Positions 18,001 through 29,100 of a stretch of DNA of 64,000 bases are shown here, piece by piece; position 1 is the first letter of the stretch; each line of letters opens with the position of its first letter. Below the pieces are notes generated by a model. That model was not told the DNA's origin. It was given only the letters and a program-made list of their open reading frames with translations, and did no database searches. The translations under genes and the position numbers were made by a program. The DNA comes from Aquimarina macrocephali JAMB N27 (GTDB taxonomy: Bacteria; Bacteroidota; Bacteroidia; Flavobacteriales; Flavobacteriaceae), in the NCBI RefSeq assembly GCF_000520995.1, contig NZ_JACA01000015.1:44534-108533 (forward strand), written 5' to 3'.

Positions 18001-21000
18001 TAACTATTGGTATATTCTGGTAATTGTACGACATCATAGGACATTGCATTAATTTTTCCTAATTCTATTAGCTTGTTCAATAATTTCACCATAGACTTAG
18101 AGAAATAACTCTCTATGTTACAATCTCCGGATTCGTCCCAGGTATTTCCTGTTCCCAAATATTGTCCTACTCCGTTGGGGGTTCCTACACTACATTCGGC
18201 AATACGAGCTTTGGTAGTTCCATTAAAAACAATCTCTTTTAGAACTCCGTTTTCTTCTATCTGCGCCAATAACTGGTATTCAAATACCTTTGCCGTTGTA
18301 TTATAGGTAGCATGTATCTTACTAATATTTGTTATGCTCCATTGTTGTCCATAGGTACTCCAACTTTGTGAAAAGGTATACGGTAAACTAAGCGTTTGCT
18401 CTCCCTTATCTAATGGTGCACCTACTCCTATTTGCTGAGTATATTTTTTTTCATTTACAGTTCCTGAAATAATAACATCCTGTGTTGCTGGGAAACTACC
18501 TCCTAGCTCGTTAAATAATGCCATCGTAAAATACTGCCCTGTATATGCAAGAGGTGTTTTTGGCGTTCCTCCTTTTTGATTGAGATCATTAAAAAAACCA
18601 CCCCAGTATAATTCTAAATCTCTTGCCAACGGACAAATACCTGTATTAATAAAATATTCGTAGTTTACCTGCTCGGCAATATCATTCAATACCTCTTCTG
18701 GAGTTGCTCCAGCATTGTGGTACATGTCGGTAGGCTGAAAACGTTTTTGTTTATTTTGATAGGCCGAGGACTTTTCATATTGGCAAAGTCTATCTGTGGT
18801 ATTACTTATGTATGTTTGCAAAGAGGTTATTGCACTTCTGTTATAGGTATCTAAACGAGCGATCAAACTAACTGGCGCTTCTGATACTCCAATACAACCA
18901 TTGTAAAATCCTCTTTTAAGGGCATAAGCATCCATAAAAGCAGAAAGGATACGTTGCTTAAGCCCCATATAATTGGTCTTATAGGAGTTCCAGAATTGAT
19001 CTTGTTTATCTATCGACAATCTCTGAATTGCAGAATACACTGCTGATACTCCTGCTGGCACACTACACTCTTGTAAGGTGTTACAAATCGCAGTTTTATA
19101 TACCGAAGCCATTAAAGATGCTTTAGAGCCATCATAATTTGTTGTTAGAGCTTCTTTTATAATAGATTTTTTGGCAGTATATAATGCACTGGTCTCAAAG
19201 TTATTTGGTAATGCTTTTGTAAAATAAGGGTCCTTATCGGCTATAATTGTTCCATTACTAGATAAAACCCCTGCTTCTACTGCATCTTTAAATGTTGTTA
19301 TGGATTTTAGATAATTATCATACCCATCAGGATTAAAATAACTGTTTGTAGTTCCTGAGCGAAGCATTTTTAATTGGCATACTGCTGTACTGTATGCTAA
19401 ATAACCATACTCTGGGTGGTATGTTATCAGCGAAGCTGCCCAACTATTCTGCCAGGTATCTGGATGTATTAAATCAGAAACATACTCTAAGTACTGTGGT
19501 TCTACAAATACTTGCTCTGGGTTTTCTGTATCCTCCTGAACAGGACTATCTGCAATGATAGAAGGGGTATATGTAATGGTTTCTACCCCATCCTCATCAA
19601 TGTCAGTCTTTTTTTGAATAGTTATATAACTAATTGTTCCATCTTTTTCATAATAATGCCCTTTTGCATATAGTTCTATCTGTGAGGATGGTTGTGGATC
19701 ATAGGTTTCATGCCTGGGGTTTCTCCAACTATTATGTACCGCATCACTTACCTGTGTACTTAATAAACGGTTTTCTGTATTGAATATATTTAACAGTGTA
19801 GTCCCTGATACTCCTGCTCCATATTGCCCTAAAGGACTTATATCTTGCAGTAGTTGTTCTTTTTTGGACTGACAACTAATTGAATCTGCGGTATCTTCAT
19901 TAGCTCCTACACTGCCATCAGAACATGGTGCCATACAAGCTTCTAATGCCTGATCCCATTGGGCTGCTAATGCATTTTTTAGTTGTTGAATTTCTATGGT
20001 TGTCAATAAATCTAATTGTGTAGAGTCATAGGTTTCTATTTGATCGTCTACATAAGTTTGTCTTGCTTCTTCGTTGGTTGTAAAATCTCCTCTTAAACTT
20101 TGAGCACATTCTTCACAACTAGTAAAACATCCATCTAGGAGTAAAGGTGAAGGAGATACATCTTCTTGTTTTATATAACAAGGATCGTTAGGATCTTGCA
20201 ATCTGGCGATATAATCGTCTGCATATTCTTTTAACTTTTCTGAATCAATCTCCAGATCTTTATTGATATTAAAAGTTCCTCTTTTAATCGGAATTTCCAT
20301 TTCATCCAGAGCAAAAGTATTTCCGTTAGTTCCTCCTAAAACCACAGAAGTTTGTTGCACTGGATTCGTCATCAAACTTTGTGCTGCATCGTTTACAATA
20401 TCTATGGTTAAATTATACGCTAAAGGATAAGTAACTTCGCATTCCTCTGTTTCGGTGATTTTAGTTTTAAAAACAAAATTGGGTTGTTCATGAATCAGAT
20501 CGTATACAAATTTCCTGGTTTCATGATGTATGGCTGTTTTGACTGAGGTATAGGATAATTGATCTTGCAAATTTCCTAATATCCCTGTACTTCTTATAGC
20601 ATTATGATCTTCGTTGTTATCGGTATCACTACGTTTAATTTTTCCCAAAAGATCGGTACGGATTTGTTTATGTAATCCTGTGTCATCATTTTCTTCGTCT
20701 AATCCAATTAGATGATCTGGTTTGTATCCTGCAAGAGCAGTTGCAATGGTACGTCCTTGCGGATCCAGATAACTAATACTTAGTTGACGGTTAGGATCTA
20801 ACACCATATTTTTTTTGTAATGGACTGCATTTCCTACCGAGTAACCAAACAAACGATTTAACTCTTTTTGCTCTGGTGTACCGTAGTAATATTCCATTTC
20901 ATGTCCAGATCCTAATTGATGTGTTGGTCCTACTCCACTTTTTCTGCGAATACGTCCTGTATTATCTGGAGTATATTCGATTTGAGACATAGGAAGTCCT

Positions 21001-22328
21001 TGTGCATCAGGTATTCTATTCTTTAAAGATCCCGTAATGGTATTTGCTGTAGAATAATAGTTTGATGCTCCCGATTGCACCCCCATAAGTTTATCAGCAG
21101 AAGGCTGATCTATTATGTTTTGAAGGTTTTCGTCAAAATCTTGATAGCTATAAAAATGCCCTTCGGTATCAGTATTAAAATTAAGGTAATATTTTAATTC
21201 TGCATCATTGGTTGGTACAGGAAGTACTTCTACCGCAGGACGCCCCTGCGCATCATAAATTACCTCACCAATAATAGCATGCTGATCGGTATTAATAGTA
21301 GTAACTGTTTGTCGGTTACGAAGACCTCCATCAAAGTAACTAACTACTTCTTTCTTTTTTCCGTTTTCTGCATACGAGGCCTGAAATTGCCAATTTTTGT
21401 CAGACTCATGCTCCAACTCCTTTGTTATCTCAAATACATGAGGCCAGTCTGCAATAGTATTTTTAACCGATGCACCACTAGTCCATTCTCCTAATTTTTC
21501 TCGGGATATATCTTCTAAAAAATGTCCAACTGCCCGCACTCTATAAATCAAGTACCCTTGCGAATACACCAATGGTATTTGGTAATTATTTTGTTTTACA
21601 CGAACCCGAGTACTATTTTGTCTAAAGTTTTTTTCTGTAAAATACACTTCATCTACTCGTAACGGAATTGTATTTTCTCCATAATTATCTACCCAAGTCC
21701 ATTCCAGATCATATTCTTTTGCTCCATCTACATGTTTCCAATAAAACTCTACCTCTTTTCCTTTAGGAGTAACATTCAAAATAGGAGCTGTACTATCTAA
21801 TGCTTCAAAACGCTCTTTTTGATGCCCAATGACTAACCGTATATTAGATGGGATTGTTCCGTTTTCTACTGTAGCTATATTATTTTCTATATCCTCATAG
21901 CTATATTTTAATATTTTTACCTGTGCTCCATAAGCTCCCTTTAAGTTGTACTGTTGCTTATCGATGTAACTACCTGCTCCTAATGCCCTATTTTGCTCTA
22001 CATGCAATTCTTGCGTATGACTGGTGCTAGCTGGGATACCATCTGCCTTTATAGGTGTAACCTCTATAGTTACAGAGAATTTATAGGTGGTAAATGGAGC
22101 TGTATCTGGTAATATGCTTAAGTTAACATAAGCAAATGGTCCTTTGTCTATTGCCGTAGCCGTTGTTAGGAAAGAAGATTGATACGTTAGTATATTTCCT
22201 ACTTGTTGTGCCTGCTCTAGTACTGTACCATCAAATACTTGCTCTTCTTGTGCATAGACATTATAGGAAAGCATGATCATAGCTATCCCAAAAATATACC
22301 TATAAATGTGTTTTTTTAAATTGTACAT
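12054..22328 (-). CDS. Giant RHS-repeat protein with variable C-terminal tip (3424 aa)
   Basis: Signal peptide at residues 1-26 (cleavage near NVYAQ). Residues ~190-290 look like a fibronectin-like segment. YD-type segments begin around 340 (FDGGLRNRQTVT, YDAQGRPAVEVLP). A long Bacteroidetes-specific insert follows, with a Cys-rich patch near 735 (CFTSCEEC). The main YD-repeat block spans ~2220-2870 (YYYDQAGNLIQTVPPEG, YNALNQLVWQYTPDGG, YDKLGRIIASQN, YDGLGRIIEAGE). The RHS-associated core covers ~3050-3137 (YYPFGMLLPNR, YRYGFNGKEKDDE, DYGFRIYDPRAGKFLSQDP). The YD block should form the hollow shell known from RHS/Tc proteins, with the ~285-residue tip (3138-3424) as payload. The tip matches no toxin family I can name; its last 80 residues are charged (WLDAIIKRGDDIK, GRKTKRHFKREIDYLKSKGY), which would suit a nuclease or nucleic-acid binder. 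It lies 10 bp downstream of the 240-aa gene and 4 bp upstream of the immunity-like gene. Confidence 0.92.
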   Translation of the reverse strand: MYNLKKHIYRYIFGIAMIMLSYNVYAQEEQVFDGTVLEQAQQVGNILTYQSSFLTTATAIDKGPFAYVNLSILPDTAPFTTYKFSVTIEVTPIKADGIPASTSHTQELHVEQNRALGAGSYIDKQQYNLKGAYGAQVKILKYSYEDIENNIATVENGTIPSNIRLVIGHQKERFEALDSTAPILNVTPKGKEVEFYWKHVDGAKEYDLEWTWVDNYGENTIPLRVDEVYFTEKNFRQNSTRVRVKQNNYQIPLVYSQGYLIYRVRAVGHFLEDISREKLGEWTSGASVKNTIADWPHVFEITKELEHESDKNWQFQASYAENGKKKEVVSYFDGGLRNRQTVTTINTDQHAIIGEVIYDAQGRPAVEVLPVPTNDAELKYYLNFNTDTEGHFYSYQDFDENLQNIIDQPSADKLMGVQSGASNYYSTANTITGSLKNRIPDAQGLPMSQIEYTPDNTGRIRRKSGVGPTHQLGSGHEMEYYYGTPEQKELNRLFGYSVGNAVHYKKNMVLDPNRQLSISYLDPQGRTIATALAGYKPDHLIGLDEENDDTGLHKQIRTDLLGKIKRSDTDNNEDHNAIRSTGILGNLQDQLSYTSVKTAIHHETRKFVYDLIHEQPNFVFKTKITETEECEVTYPLAYNLTIDIVNDAAQSLMTNPVQQTSVVLGGTNGNTFALDEMEIPIKRGTFNINKDLEIDSEKLKEYADDYIARLQDPNDPCYIKQEDVSPSPLLLDGCFTSCEECAQSLRGDFTTNEEARQTYVDDQIETYDSTQLDLLTTIEIQQLKNALAAQWDQALEACMAPCSDGSVGANEDTADSISCQSKKEQLLQDISPLGQYGAGVSGTTLLNIFNTENRLLSTQVSDAVHNSWRNPRHETYDPQPSSQIELYAKGHYYEKDGTISYITIQKKTDIDEDGVETITYTPSIIADSPVQEDTENPEQVFVEPQYLEYVSDLIHPDTWQNSWAASLITYHPEYGYLAYSTAVCQLKMLRSGTTNSYFNPDGYDNYLKSITTFKDAVEAGVLSSNGTIIADKDPYFTKALPNNFETSALYTAKKSIIKEALTTNYDGSKASLMASVYKTAICNTLQECSVPAGVSAVYSAIQRLSIDKQDQFWNSYKTNYMGLKQRILSAFMDAYALKRGFYNGCIGVSEAPVSLIARLDTYNRSAITSLQTYISNTTDRLCQYEKSSAYQNKQKRFQPTDMYHNAGATPEEVLNDIAEQVNYEYFINTGICPLARDLELYWGGFFNDLNQKGGTPKTPLAYTGQYFTMALFNELGGSFPATQDVIISGTVNEKKYTQQIGVGAPLDKGEQTLSLPYTFSQSWSTYGQQWSITNISKIHATYNTTAKVFEYQLLAQIEENGVLKEIVFNGTTKARIAECSVGTPNGVGQYLGTGNTWDESGDCNIESYFSKSMVKLLNKLIELGKINAMSYDVVQLPEYTNSYLAQYFGGGTSVLWNSLGGGVYTLTVDGVKKMQWSLDTMLPDQGTISAVSFGLTEGVSNTITAQTVQVTWLNTIETGITKVSTVGTAAENEERILNFLCCGDINDHLTTGDIVCIDDSLEQRFGEDMTNLMNALIDKGKATTDNLFQSISLKEYPEYTTLLQDFFTSNSGCYPIGPSYVNVSCNSPKLDYSNLDHVYATFGDQNGGYNCQFEIRFSDIQVIRFDITTDIKNLHKGNIVGIKNNFGGYNYPRLAKFIISHKDENNTIVESDTKIVEYQKDNIRRINPSNLWFGCDLLDKAENLPLLPDPDELKNEDVSACQANPDLENQFEELIRGIFNAQLEAKRTGTQIPKAVYDDLFFGSFQLGERIRIGLAPQYEAHNPPLTYSDDFVRYSSRIYGDPSRIGLIHNNTRHWMLFDAAYNSNTWPTGYPYNGYTYFRLDFEEDFYNVEEILDIMILDSSKFSYSTTSGGVSASIRYRNTSGEIILAKNVILSISRQEQIEGKSYGVDFSLCDLLAVNLNPTATRSTNNNSNTSPVSSTQTTTFDKNTNLLTSRQATRFTEVSQITFAARLNEPCAEPCLPQPLPPVSCTDAYEVYKNILIRIGDTEENYSSDDFCKYHLGYLVADYDQYLKTMGVSNTQSLFYMTIADFGATDFNYGYRDMVNVINAYKAHTNTTPVDKRDSWRTFTANHLVQLQQGGTCIPIPSPFPVDTSGIEVPQSDQNTCEELTRSIHASYSLDTYQAYLEGQRQMFINAYVKHAIEGVVEHFDMQYFDKEYQYTLYYYDQAGNLIQTVPPEGVKRFTDDQLETDSGSGTLNDRINTYREANTELEEDALLPDHSLQTRYKYNALNQLVWQYTPDGGITRFAYDKLGRIIASQNAKQLKNNTFSYTRYDGLGRIIEAGELIPNIPIAIEASTGILIDSTTKTRVDMDTYPHSISKEQREVTRTQYTKPVSYAADIFNAIGVLDATVEARSRNRVTAIYYYDTVKEGIQTRDYENAIYYHYDVHGNVKELVQHNRILSHSQDIPFSGTKNIEYEYDLISGNVNKVYYQKGQQDQFIHRYAYDADNRIVKVETSADGYIWEQDAQYEYFAHGPLARTVLGDQQVQGQDYTYTLHGWLKGVNSDSLDPKDDPGADGTEKTAKDAYGYTLGYYKNDYQSVGSINAFVHTNAAAQNPKDLYNGNIKQMTTSLVNTNGAPQGIQMNHYQYDQLNRIKDMKGYDISKTTTPQNYTSAYSYDRNGNLKKLNRVTVNKNGNQVDMDDLTYHYLPNSNQLDHVDDTVKGSKFNDLKDQKEGNYQYDAIGQLLSDEKDNIANIDWRVDGKVREITKKDGVRIRFVYDGLGNRIAKVMAIPGQPEEVTVYVRDAQGNVMAVYETNESNPQDITNQKQITLTEHQIYGSSRLGVEKKHLELLAMQTETTSLVTKTVGDKRYELSNHLGNVLSVISDRKLLQTSISTTQVVNQYDFEGWISIDDDYNWFKNGRAQVTTNTNQLVASVADRNDGIAHSMLTEPGKEYTITYDLELTSSPNIKIKASNFGEDLREKIETTNGKKTFTFTATGVVTMIQWVRTKDKDDITQVFAIDNVAISTEVADANPTVVTTFVPDVLTFNDYYPFGMLLPNRYGNSGDYRYGFNGKEKDDEIKGEGAQYDYGFRIYDPRAGKFLSQDPLFKSFPWLTPYQFASNTPIMADDLDGLESRIVIFGPWGTKPITYSENDKGIDYRAIKAAHYKAFANHESWVLGADDYHSSTKGWTGPNSGTLTIDGQGSTTKITYTKDSGFKVLKRSLSKGSEAMNTYLFNPTQLNEGSEKFKETVWTYTAAVVGEPLVEVGLARGAVLLKEAYFLSRLNPGKTTSIVGSWDDIKHIDKAYSIEKNGTNIGGLSRLSDDVSWNKLIDKYTDAKGNVDWDNVNNDWWNQYNEPWLDAIIKRGDDIKVVSDTKNEKLLYFTDATGRKTKRHFKREIDYLKSKGYKEKGGYFVKE

Positions 22329-22338
22329 AGCGTAAGTC

Positions 22339-23061
22339 TTATGGATTAGTTTGATCGATTAATGTGTAAGTACTATAGATATCGGTAAGCATGAGTTGGT
22401 TTCCTTGTCGAATTACATAATCCGAAAGCTTTTTTTGCCTTATGGATTTTGTGTCTGTATTATCTTCTAATTCGATCTCTACCCTTGCTGTATCATATTC
22501 TTCTTTCCCTTCATTTGTAATAAAAGGCATTTTCTGAGCGAAGTATAACTCTTGTTTTAATAGAGTGTTCTTTTCTTTAAGTATATGTAAAATTACTTTT
22601 TGAAATGGTATCTGTAATTGACGACTTTTTACATTCATTTCAATAATATCTATTCCTTGTCTATTTACTAGAGAAACTGGTTTATAAAACTGTAATATCT
22701 TAGATATATCTGTAGGGTTCTCTATTTTTCCTGATTGTTTTACATAGTATATATTTTTGGACTTATGGTCTATTCTTAATTGTCCTTCTGGAAACTGTAA
22801 GGCTTCCATATCCAAAGCTTTCATTATAAAAGTGTTCCCCTTCTTATATAGTGTTCCATTATATTTTTCGGTAACCTTACTTCCTGTATATCCTCTATAC
22901 ATAGTGTAAGTCATCTTTATATCATAACCTGATTCCTTAGTATAAGCTCTCTGAAGTTTTTCTAAAACAGCAATAGCTTCTTGTGTTTGTGCCTTACCGT
23001 TATTAGTTCCTGCTATTAGCACTAAAGCTATAATGATCCCATATCGGACTATAATCGCCAT
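22339..23061 (-). CDS. Exported 240-aa protein, possibly LolA-like, in the RHS cluster
   Basis: Signal peptide at residues 1-24 (hydrophobic core IIIALVLIAG, cleavage near GKAQ). The mature protein reads as alternating beta strands, with MTYTMYRGYTGSKVTEKYNGTLYKKGN, a layout reminiscent of the open beta-barrel of LolA/LolB or outer-membrane lipoprotein carriers. That resemblance is only in pattern; no signature residue proves it. It lies between the LRR gene (56 bp) and the RHS gene (10 bp), so it is surely cotranscribed. A periplasmic chaperone or carrier that helps the two giant proteins cross the envelope is a reasonable guess. No T9SS sorting domain is present. Confidence 0.7.
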   Translation of the reverse strand: MAIIVRYGIIIALVLIAGTNNGKAQTQEAIAVLEKLQRAYTKESGYDIKMTYTMYRGYTGSKVTEKYNGTLYKKGNTFIMKALDMEALQFPEGQLRIDHKSKNIYYVKQSGKIENPTDISKILQFYKPVSLVNRQGIDIIEMNVKSRQLQIPFQKVILHILKEKNTLLKQELYFAQKMPFITNEGKEEYDTARVEIELEDNTDTKSIRQKKLSDYVIRQGNQLMLTDIYSTYTLIDQTNP

Positions 23062-23117
23062 ATTCTTAATCTTTTGATTTTTTGTATACTGTTCTTTATT
23101 TACTAGGTAATCCCAAT

Positions 23118-26100
23118 CTATTTGGTTGCTTTGGTATTTCCGGATCGGCTTTCTTGAATAGTGAATACTCCTCTTTCTGTTTCCTTTTTAATTCTAACCA
23201 AACCTCCTTCTGCATCGTATTCATAGAAAGTTGCAAAATTATTTTCGTCCAACTCAGACATCAACCGTTGTGTTGCTGGATCATACACAAAGGTTTTCAT
23301 ATTACCATCATAAGGATGAAAACGAATATCATCAAAATATACATTGACCTCTGAGGATGTATTTTCTAGAGATAATGTCATCTGGTGAGCATCTACAGGT
23401 ATGGTAAAAGATCCTGATACTTGTTGCCATCCTTCGATTACCAGACCTTGAGGTTTAAATTGTAAGCCATGGGTATCCATAACCCCCTCATCTGCATCTT
23501 TGTATGTGATTTTTACTAAAGTATTGAGGTAAGTGATTGGCTGATATCCTGATATTTCTTCATCTTGATAAAAGGTGACTTCTGGGTTTATTCCAGATTC
23601 CTTAGAATCGCTATCTTTTACATTAGTTAATGTTACGGTGTCTGATCCTGCATTTAACATACTAAAATTTGAAATCATATAGAACTGCCCGTTTTCTACT
23701 CTTACATCGGTAAAAGTAAGCGTCATATTATCTTTATTATCTCTAATTGGATATCGATAAGTTAACGTAGGGCTAGTTCCATTTCCTGAATCTTTTCTTC
23801 TAACTTTAGGTGACAGATAAGTAAATGTGCTAGTACGGTTTTTATTTAAGGCAAAAGAAAATCCAATGGTATGTCCATAAGTATCGTTTTCTAATGTTAA
23901 CCCATATACAGTAAGTTTTCTTTCCTCTATTTGTGTATCGTTTACATAGGCTAGTAGTGGGTCAAAATCCAGATTTTGAGTTGCACTTTGTGGAATATAT
24001 ATTTCTGGTATATAATATATATCTGGATCGGTATCTATAATTCTATTTTTTAAATGATTTAATAATTCTACAAACATCTTGCTTTCTTTACTATCATTAA
24101 ATAGTCTGACATCTGGATTTACTCGATTTATGCCTTGTTCTCTAACCCATCCATTAACCACATAACGATCTCCTGCTTTGGGCTTAAATTTCTCACACCC
24201 AAACAGCTCAGGGGTTTCTTCTTCTAAAATTCGTACTTGTACTCCTTGTCGTATCCCGGGGCAATCATTTTCTGACCTCTGCTCTGCATAGTATACTTGC
24301 CCATCTATCAATTCTTCTGAATCTGCATATACAGTTCCTCCAATTTTACGATCATACCATCGAATTTCATATCCAATTGCTAATAAATCTGCAATCGTAT
24401 GAGATTTATTATTATAAAAAGTTTGTAGAGTTTCTGGGACAAAAGGAGGAGAAACGATAACTACGTTAACAGCAATCTCTTTTCTGAATTCACTTATATC
24501 TCCATAGATATCGACCTGAGAAGCATAATATGTGACCCCGTTCTCTACTTGAATTGTTGCGGATAATTCGCTACCGTTTTCTTGCTGATCATACCATTTG
24601 ATAGTAGATCCTTCTATTATTTTTAATTTTTGTTCCAGTTCGGCTAAAGTGGTTCCTTCACATACCACTTGATAGCCATCTCCTTCTGGAGGGAGAGTTC
24701 CTATAGAAACAATTACGGGTGCTCTACAAGGAGTTCCTGATCCCTCAGCAAAATATGTTTTTTCATTTTCTAATATTGTATCTGTGCTAAGTGGTGTTCC
24801 TCCTACTGGTACGGTATACCATTGTACATTATCGCCTTCTACCTTTAAATCACCTATTGTTGCTTGCATACCTTTTGAGAAGCTTTGAAACTCTTCTACT
24901 ACTGGTACATTATCACTAATCTTAACAATTAATGGGGTTCTCGTGTTTACAGCATCACTAGTATCATCCCACCAATATGTTATCCCTGCTGGCTTTTCTG
25001 CTTCGGTAGTTATAAATTCTTCTTTTTTAATAGCAGTACCTCCTGTTTCTGTAAGATACCATACAATATGTTCTCCTTGTGGAACCAGATATTCTACCAG
25101 AGGATACTCTTCTGATACCCCACTTAAACAAAAGTTTGTATCTACAGGACAGTCTACACAATCTTTGGGAGTACAATTCAGTAAAAACCCTGTAGTTGAC
25201 ATCACTTTTAATGAACCATCCGTACCTAAGTATGTGATTGCATTATGAACATTAGTTATATCAATACTAGAGAACGATGCAATACTAAGATCACTAAGTC
25301 CCGGAGCAGACCTAAATACTTCAAAAATACTAACCCCATTTAATTGTAATGCATAACCAAGTGAAGCACTTATATTTTTCCATACTAAGGTATCCTGATT
25401 GTTAATATTGAAAACCTCATCTACGCAAGTTTCAAAAAATGCAGGGTTATCTGTAAGGGTATACTCAACTTGCGGAAAGGAGATAATATCATTTTCTTTT
25501 AAGAAATTCAATGCCTGAATCACTGCTTCTTCACAAGTTATACTACTACAATTGTTCTGATTTTTTATCGTAATCGTAATCGGGTGTCGTTCTAAAGTTA
25601 GATCTGTAATTACTGAGTTCGTAGCCAAAAAGTGGTATATTCCTTGATCTGCAGCAGTTGCACTAGAAATTACATACTCTTTACTAGTTGCATCTGGTAT
25701 AGCTGTGGTTACCCCATTTATCGTTTTATACCATTGATACCTATTATTTGTACTTGTTAATGCGGTGGTACTTAAAGTGATGGATTGCCCTGTAATAACA
25801 CTTTTGGTTTCGGGTTGATCTACTTTGGCTTGGGGGGAATACAAATATGATTCTATCTTTTTATAGGTTAAGTGTTCTTTTTCAAAATCAGAAAAAACAA
25901 ATTGATTATTAGCTATAGCTAGATTTCTTAATTTTATCAAACCACTAAACTCCGCAGGTATTACTCCTGATAATTGATTAGAATTTAAGCTTAAATGTTC
26001 TAAATTTGATAAATTACTCAACTCCTTAGGAATACTACCATTTAACATATTATGCTCTAGAACAAGTTGTTTTAGGTTCTTCAAATAACTCAACTCTTTA

Positions 26101-29100
26101 GGAATATAACCTCTTAATTGATTATTCGATAAATGAAGTACTATTAAGTTTTGTAAATTCGTTAATTCTATAGGGATATTTCCATTTAATTGATTATATT
26201 TAAGTTGTATATGTGTTAAACTTGATAATTTACCTAACTCACCAGGAATCGATCCTGTTAGTTTATTTTTATTTAAATTAAAATAATTTAGCTTCGTTAA
26301 GTTCTGTAATGATTTTGGAATTAAACCTTTTAACTCGTTATTCTCTAGCTTTAATCTTATTACATTACCATTAGCAACTGTAACTCCATACCAATCACAA
26401 ACTGGAGTATTGGCGTCCCAAGGCTTATTATTAACTATCGTATTTTTCCAGTTAGCACCATTTGTTGCATTATACAAATCTAACAATGCTTGTTTTTCTG
26501 CCGCAGAGACCCCACATGTGTCCTCGGTAGTTATGGTAAGAGTAATCGGACGACGTTCTAAAGCAAGCCCATTTACTACTGTGTTAGTTGCCCTAAAGTG
26601 GTATACTCCTGCATCGGTATCGGCAGCATTAGAAATGATGAAATCTTTGCTTGTAGCCCCCGTTATTGCAACCCCATCTTTATACCATTGGTAACTATTA
26701 TTTGTACTTGTTAATGCGGTAGTAGTTAAAGTGATGGATTGCCCTGTATTAATACTTTTTGTTTCAGGTTGGTCGACTTTGGCTTGAGGCGAGTATCTGT
26801 ATTTGTTTTGGGCCTTAGCTTTATAGGATGAGTGATCTTCTTCTATATCAGAAAACACAAATTCATTATAGTGTATAGATAAATACTCAAGTGCTAACGA
26901 ATTAATAATAGGAAGTTTTCCTTTGAAATGATTATTATTTATAATTAGCCTTTCTAGATTTGAGAGTTCTGAAATTCCTGAAGGAATACTTCCTTCAAAG
27001 TTATTTCTATCCAAAAAAACTTTCTCCAAAAGTTGAAGGCTAAATAATTCTGATGGGATTACACCAGATAATTCGTTATTAGATAAAGCTAAATAAGTTA
27101 GCTTTATTAACCCTTTATATTCAACAGGAATTGTTCCTGTGAGTTTGTTATTGGATAAAGAAAGATGTCGCAGATTAGAAAGTCTTCCTATTTCTGGGGG
27201 TAGTCCTCCAGTTAGCTGATTTCCATCTAAAAATAATTCCCATAATTCATCAATCTGTGCCAATTCTCTTGGGATAGCTCCTGTTAATTGATTAGAACGA
27301 ATTAACATAGAACTCATTTTTGTTAAATTACCTAGTTCTACAGGAAGTGTACCTGTTAGATTGTTTTGATTTAATGTTAATCGAGTTAGGTTCGTCAAAT
27401 TACCTATTTCTTTAGGGATACTACCAGATAGTTTGGGGTTGCCATATATTGCAAGTTGTTTCAGATTTATCAATTTACCTATAGATATCGGTATTTCACC
27501 TGATAAATTCTCATTACCAGAAATTGTAAGGTTTTGCAGATAAGATATTCCCTCAATCTCTGAAGGGATATGGCCTGCCAAGTTATTATTCGAAAGTCTA
27601 ACTGTAACCACTTTTCCATTCGATACAGTTACCCCATACCAATCACATACTGGAGTGCTAAGATTCCAGGTCTTATTATTCTCTATTGAATTTTTCCAAT
27701 TTGGGCCATCTGTAGCAGTATATAATGCCCATAACGCTTGTTTCTCATTTTCAGATACTCCGCAATCATTTCCTGTAACAGTAAGAGTAATAGGGTGGCG
27801 CTCCAGAGTAAGCTTATCTATCACTGAATTGGTTGCTCTAAAATGATATACTCCGGTATCTGCTGCTGTAGTATTAGTAATTATCAGGTTTTTATTAGTT
27901 GCTCCAGTTATTGCTACTCCATCTTTATACCATTGATAGCTGTTATTGGGGCTGGTCAATGAAGTAGTACTTAAAGTAATGGATTGCCCTGTAATAACAT
28001 TTTTTGTTTCTACCTGATCTACTTTGGCTTGTTGTAAATAAAGATAATATGCTTTCATTTCATAGACACCATGTTCTTTTTCAAAATCTGAAAAAACAAA
28101 ATTATTTGATGAAAAAGTAAGATCATCTAGTGTTTTTATACTTGCGATTTCTTTAGGAATAGATCCTGTTAATTTATTACTATACAAATACAATCCTACT
28201 AAAGAAGTTAAATTACCTATTTCTTTAGGGATAGATCCAGTTAATTCATTAATAGGCAAATGCAAGGTTTCTAAAGAAGTTAATTTGCCTATTTCTTTAG
28301 GGATAGATCCTGTTAATTTATTATATGACAAACGCAAGAAATCTAAAGAAGTTAATTTGCCTATTTCTTTAGGGATAGGTCCTGTTAATTCATTAGCTCC
28401 CAAATCCAAGTAATCTAAAGAAGTTAATTTATCTATTTCTTTAGGGATAGATCCAGTTAATTTATTATTATACAAATACAATCCTACTAAAGAAGTTAAT
28501 TTACCTATTTCTTTAGGAATAGATCCAGTTAATTCATTGAACTGCAAATTCAAAACATTTAAAGAAATTAAATTACCTATTTCTTCAGGAATAGATCCAG
28601 TTAAATTATTATCATTCAAATACAAGTAACCTAAAGAAGTTAATTTATCTATTTTTTTAGGGATAGATCCTGTTAATTCATTAGCTCCCAAATTCAAGTA
28701 ATCTAAAGAAATTAAACTACCTATTTCTTTAGGAATAGCCCCAGTTAATTCATTATGATTCAATCGCAAGGTTTCTAAAGAAGTTAAATTACTTATTTCT
28801 TTAGGGATAGACCCTGTTAATTTGTTGTGTGACAATTGCAAGGTTTCTAAAGAAGTTAAATTACCTATTTCTTTAGGGATAGACCTTGTTAATTCATTAG
28901 CTGCCAAATTCAAACTATTGACTCTCCCATTACTCACGGTTACCCCAAACCAATCACACACAGGAGTATTAACATCCCAAGGTTTATTATTTTCCTTAGT
29001 ATTTTTCCAGTTAGGGCCATCTGTTGTATTATATAAATCCCATAAAGCTTGTTTTTCTATTTCGGAAACTTCACAAGAGATTTGATACAGATTGTTTGAT

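Noticed and set aside
12968..18306. Several 60-125-aa frames opposite or within the RHS gene
   Set aside because: Shadows of the long coding frame; no domain or start context.
28135..28915. CRISPR-like reading of the regular repeats
   Set aside because: Units are contiguous 72-bp coding repeats without spacers and translate to LRRs.
24943..29085. Plus-strand frames inside the LRR gene
   Set aside because: Repeated translation of the opposite strand of repeats; no independent support.
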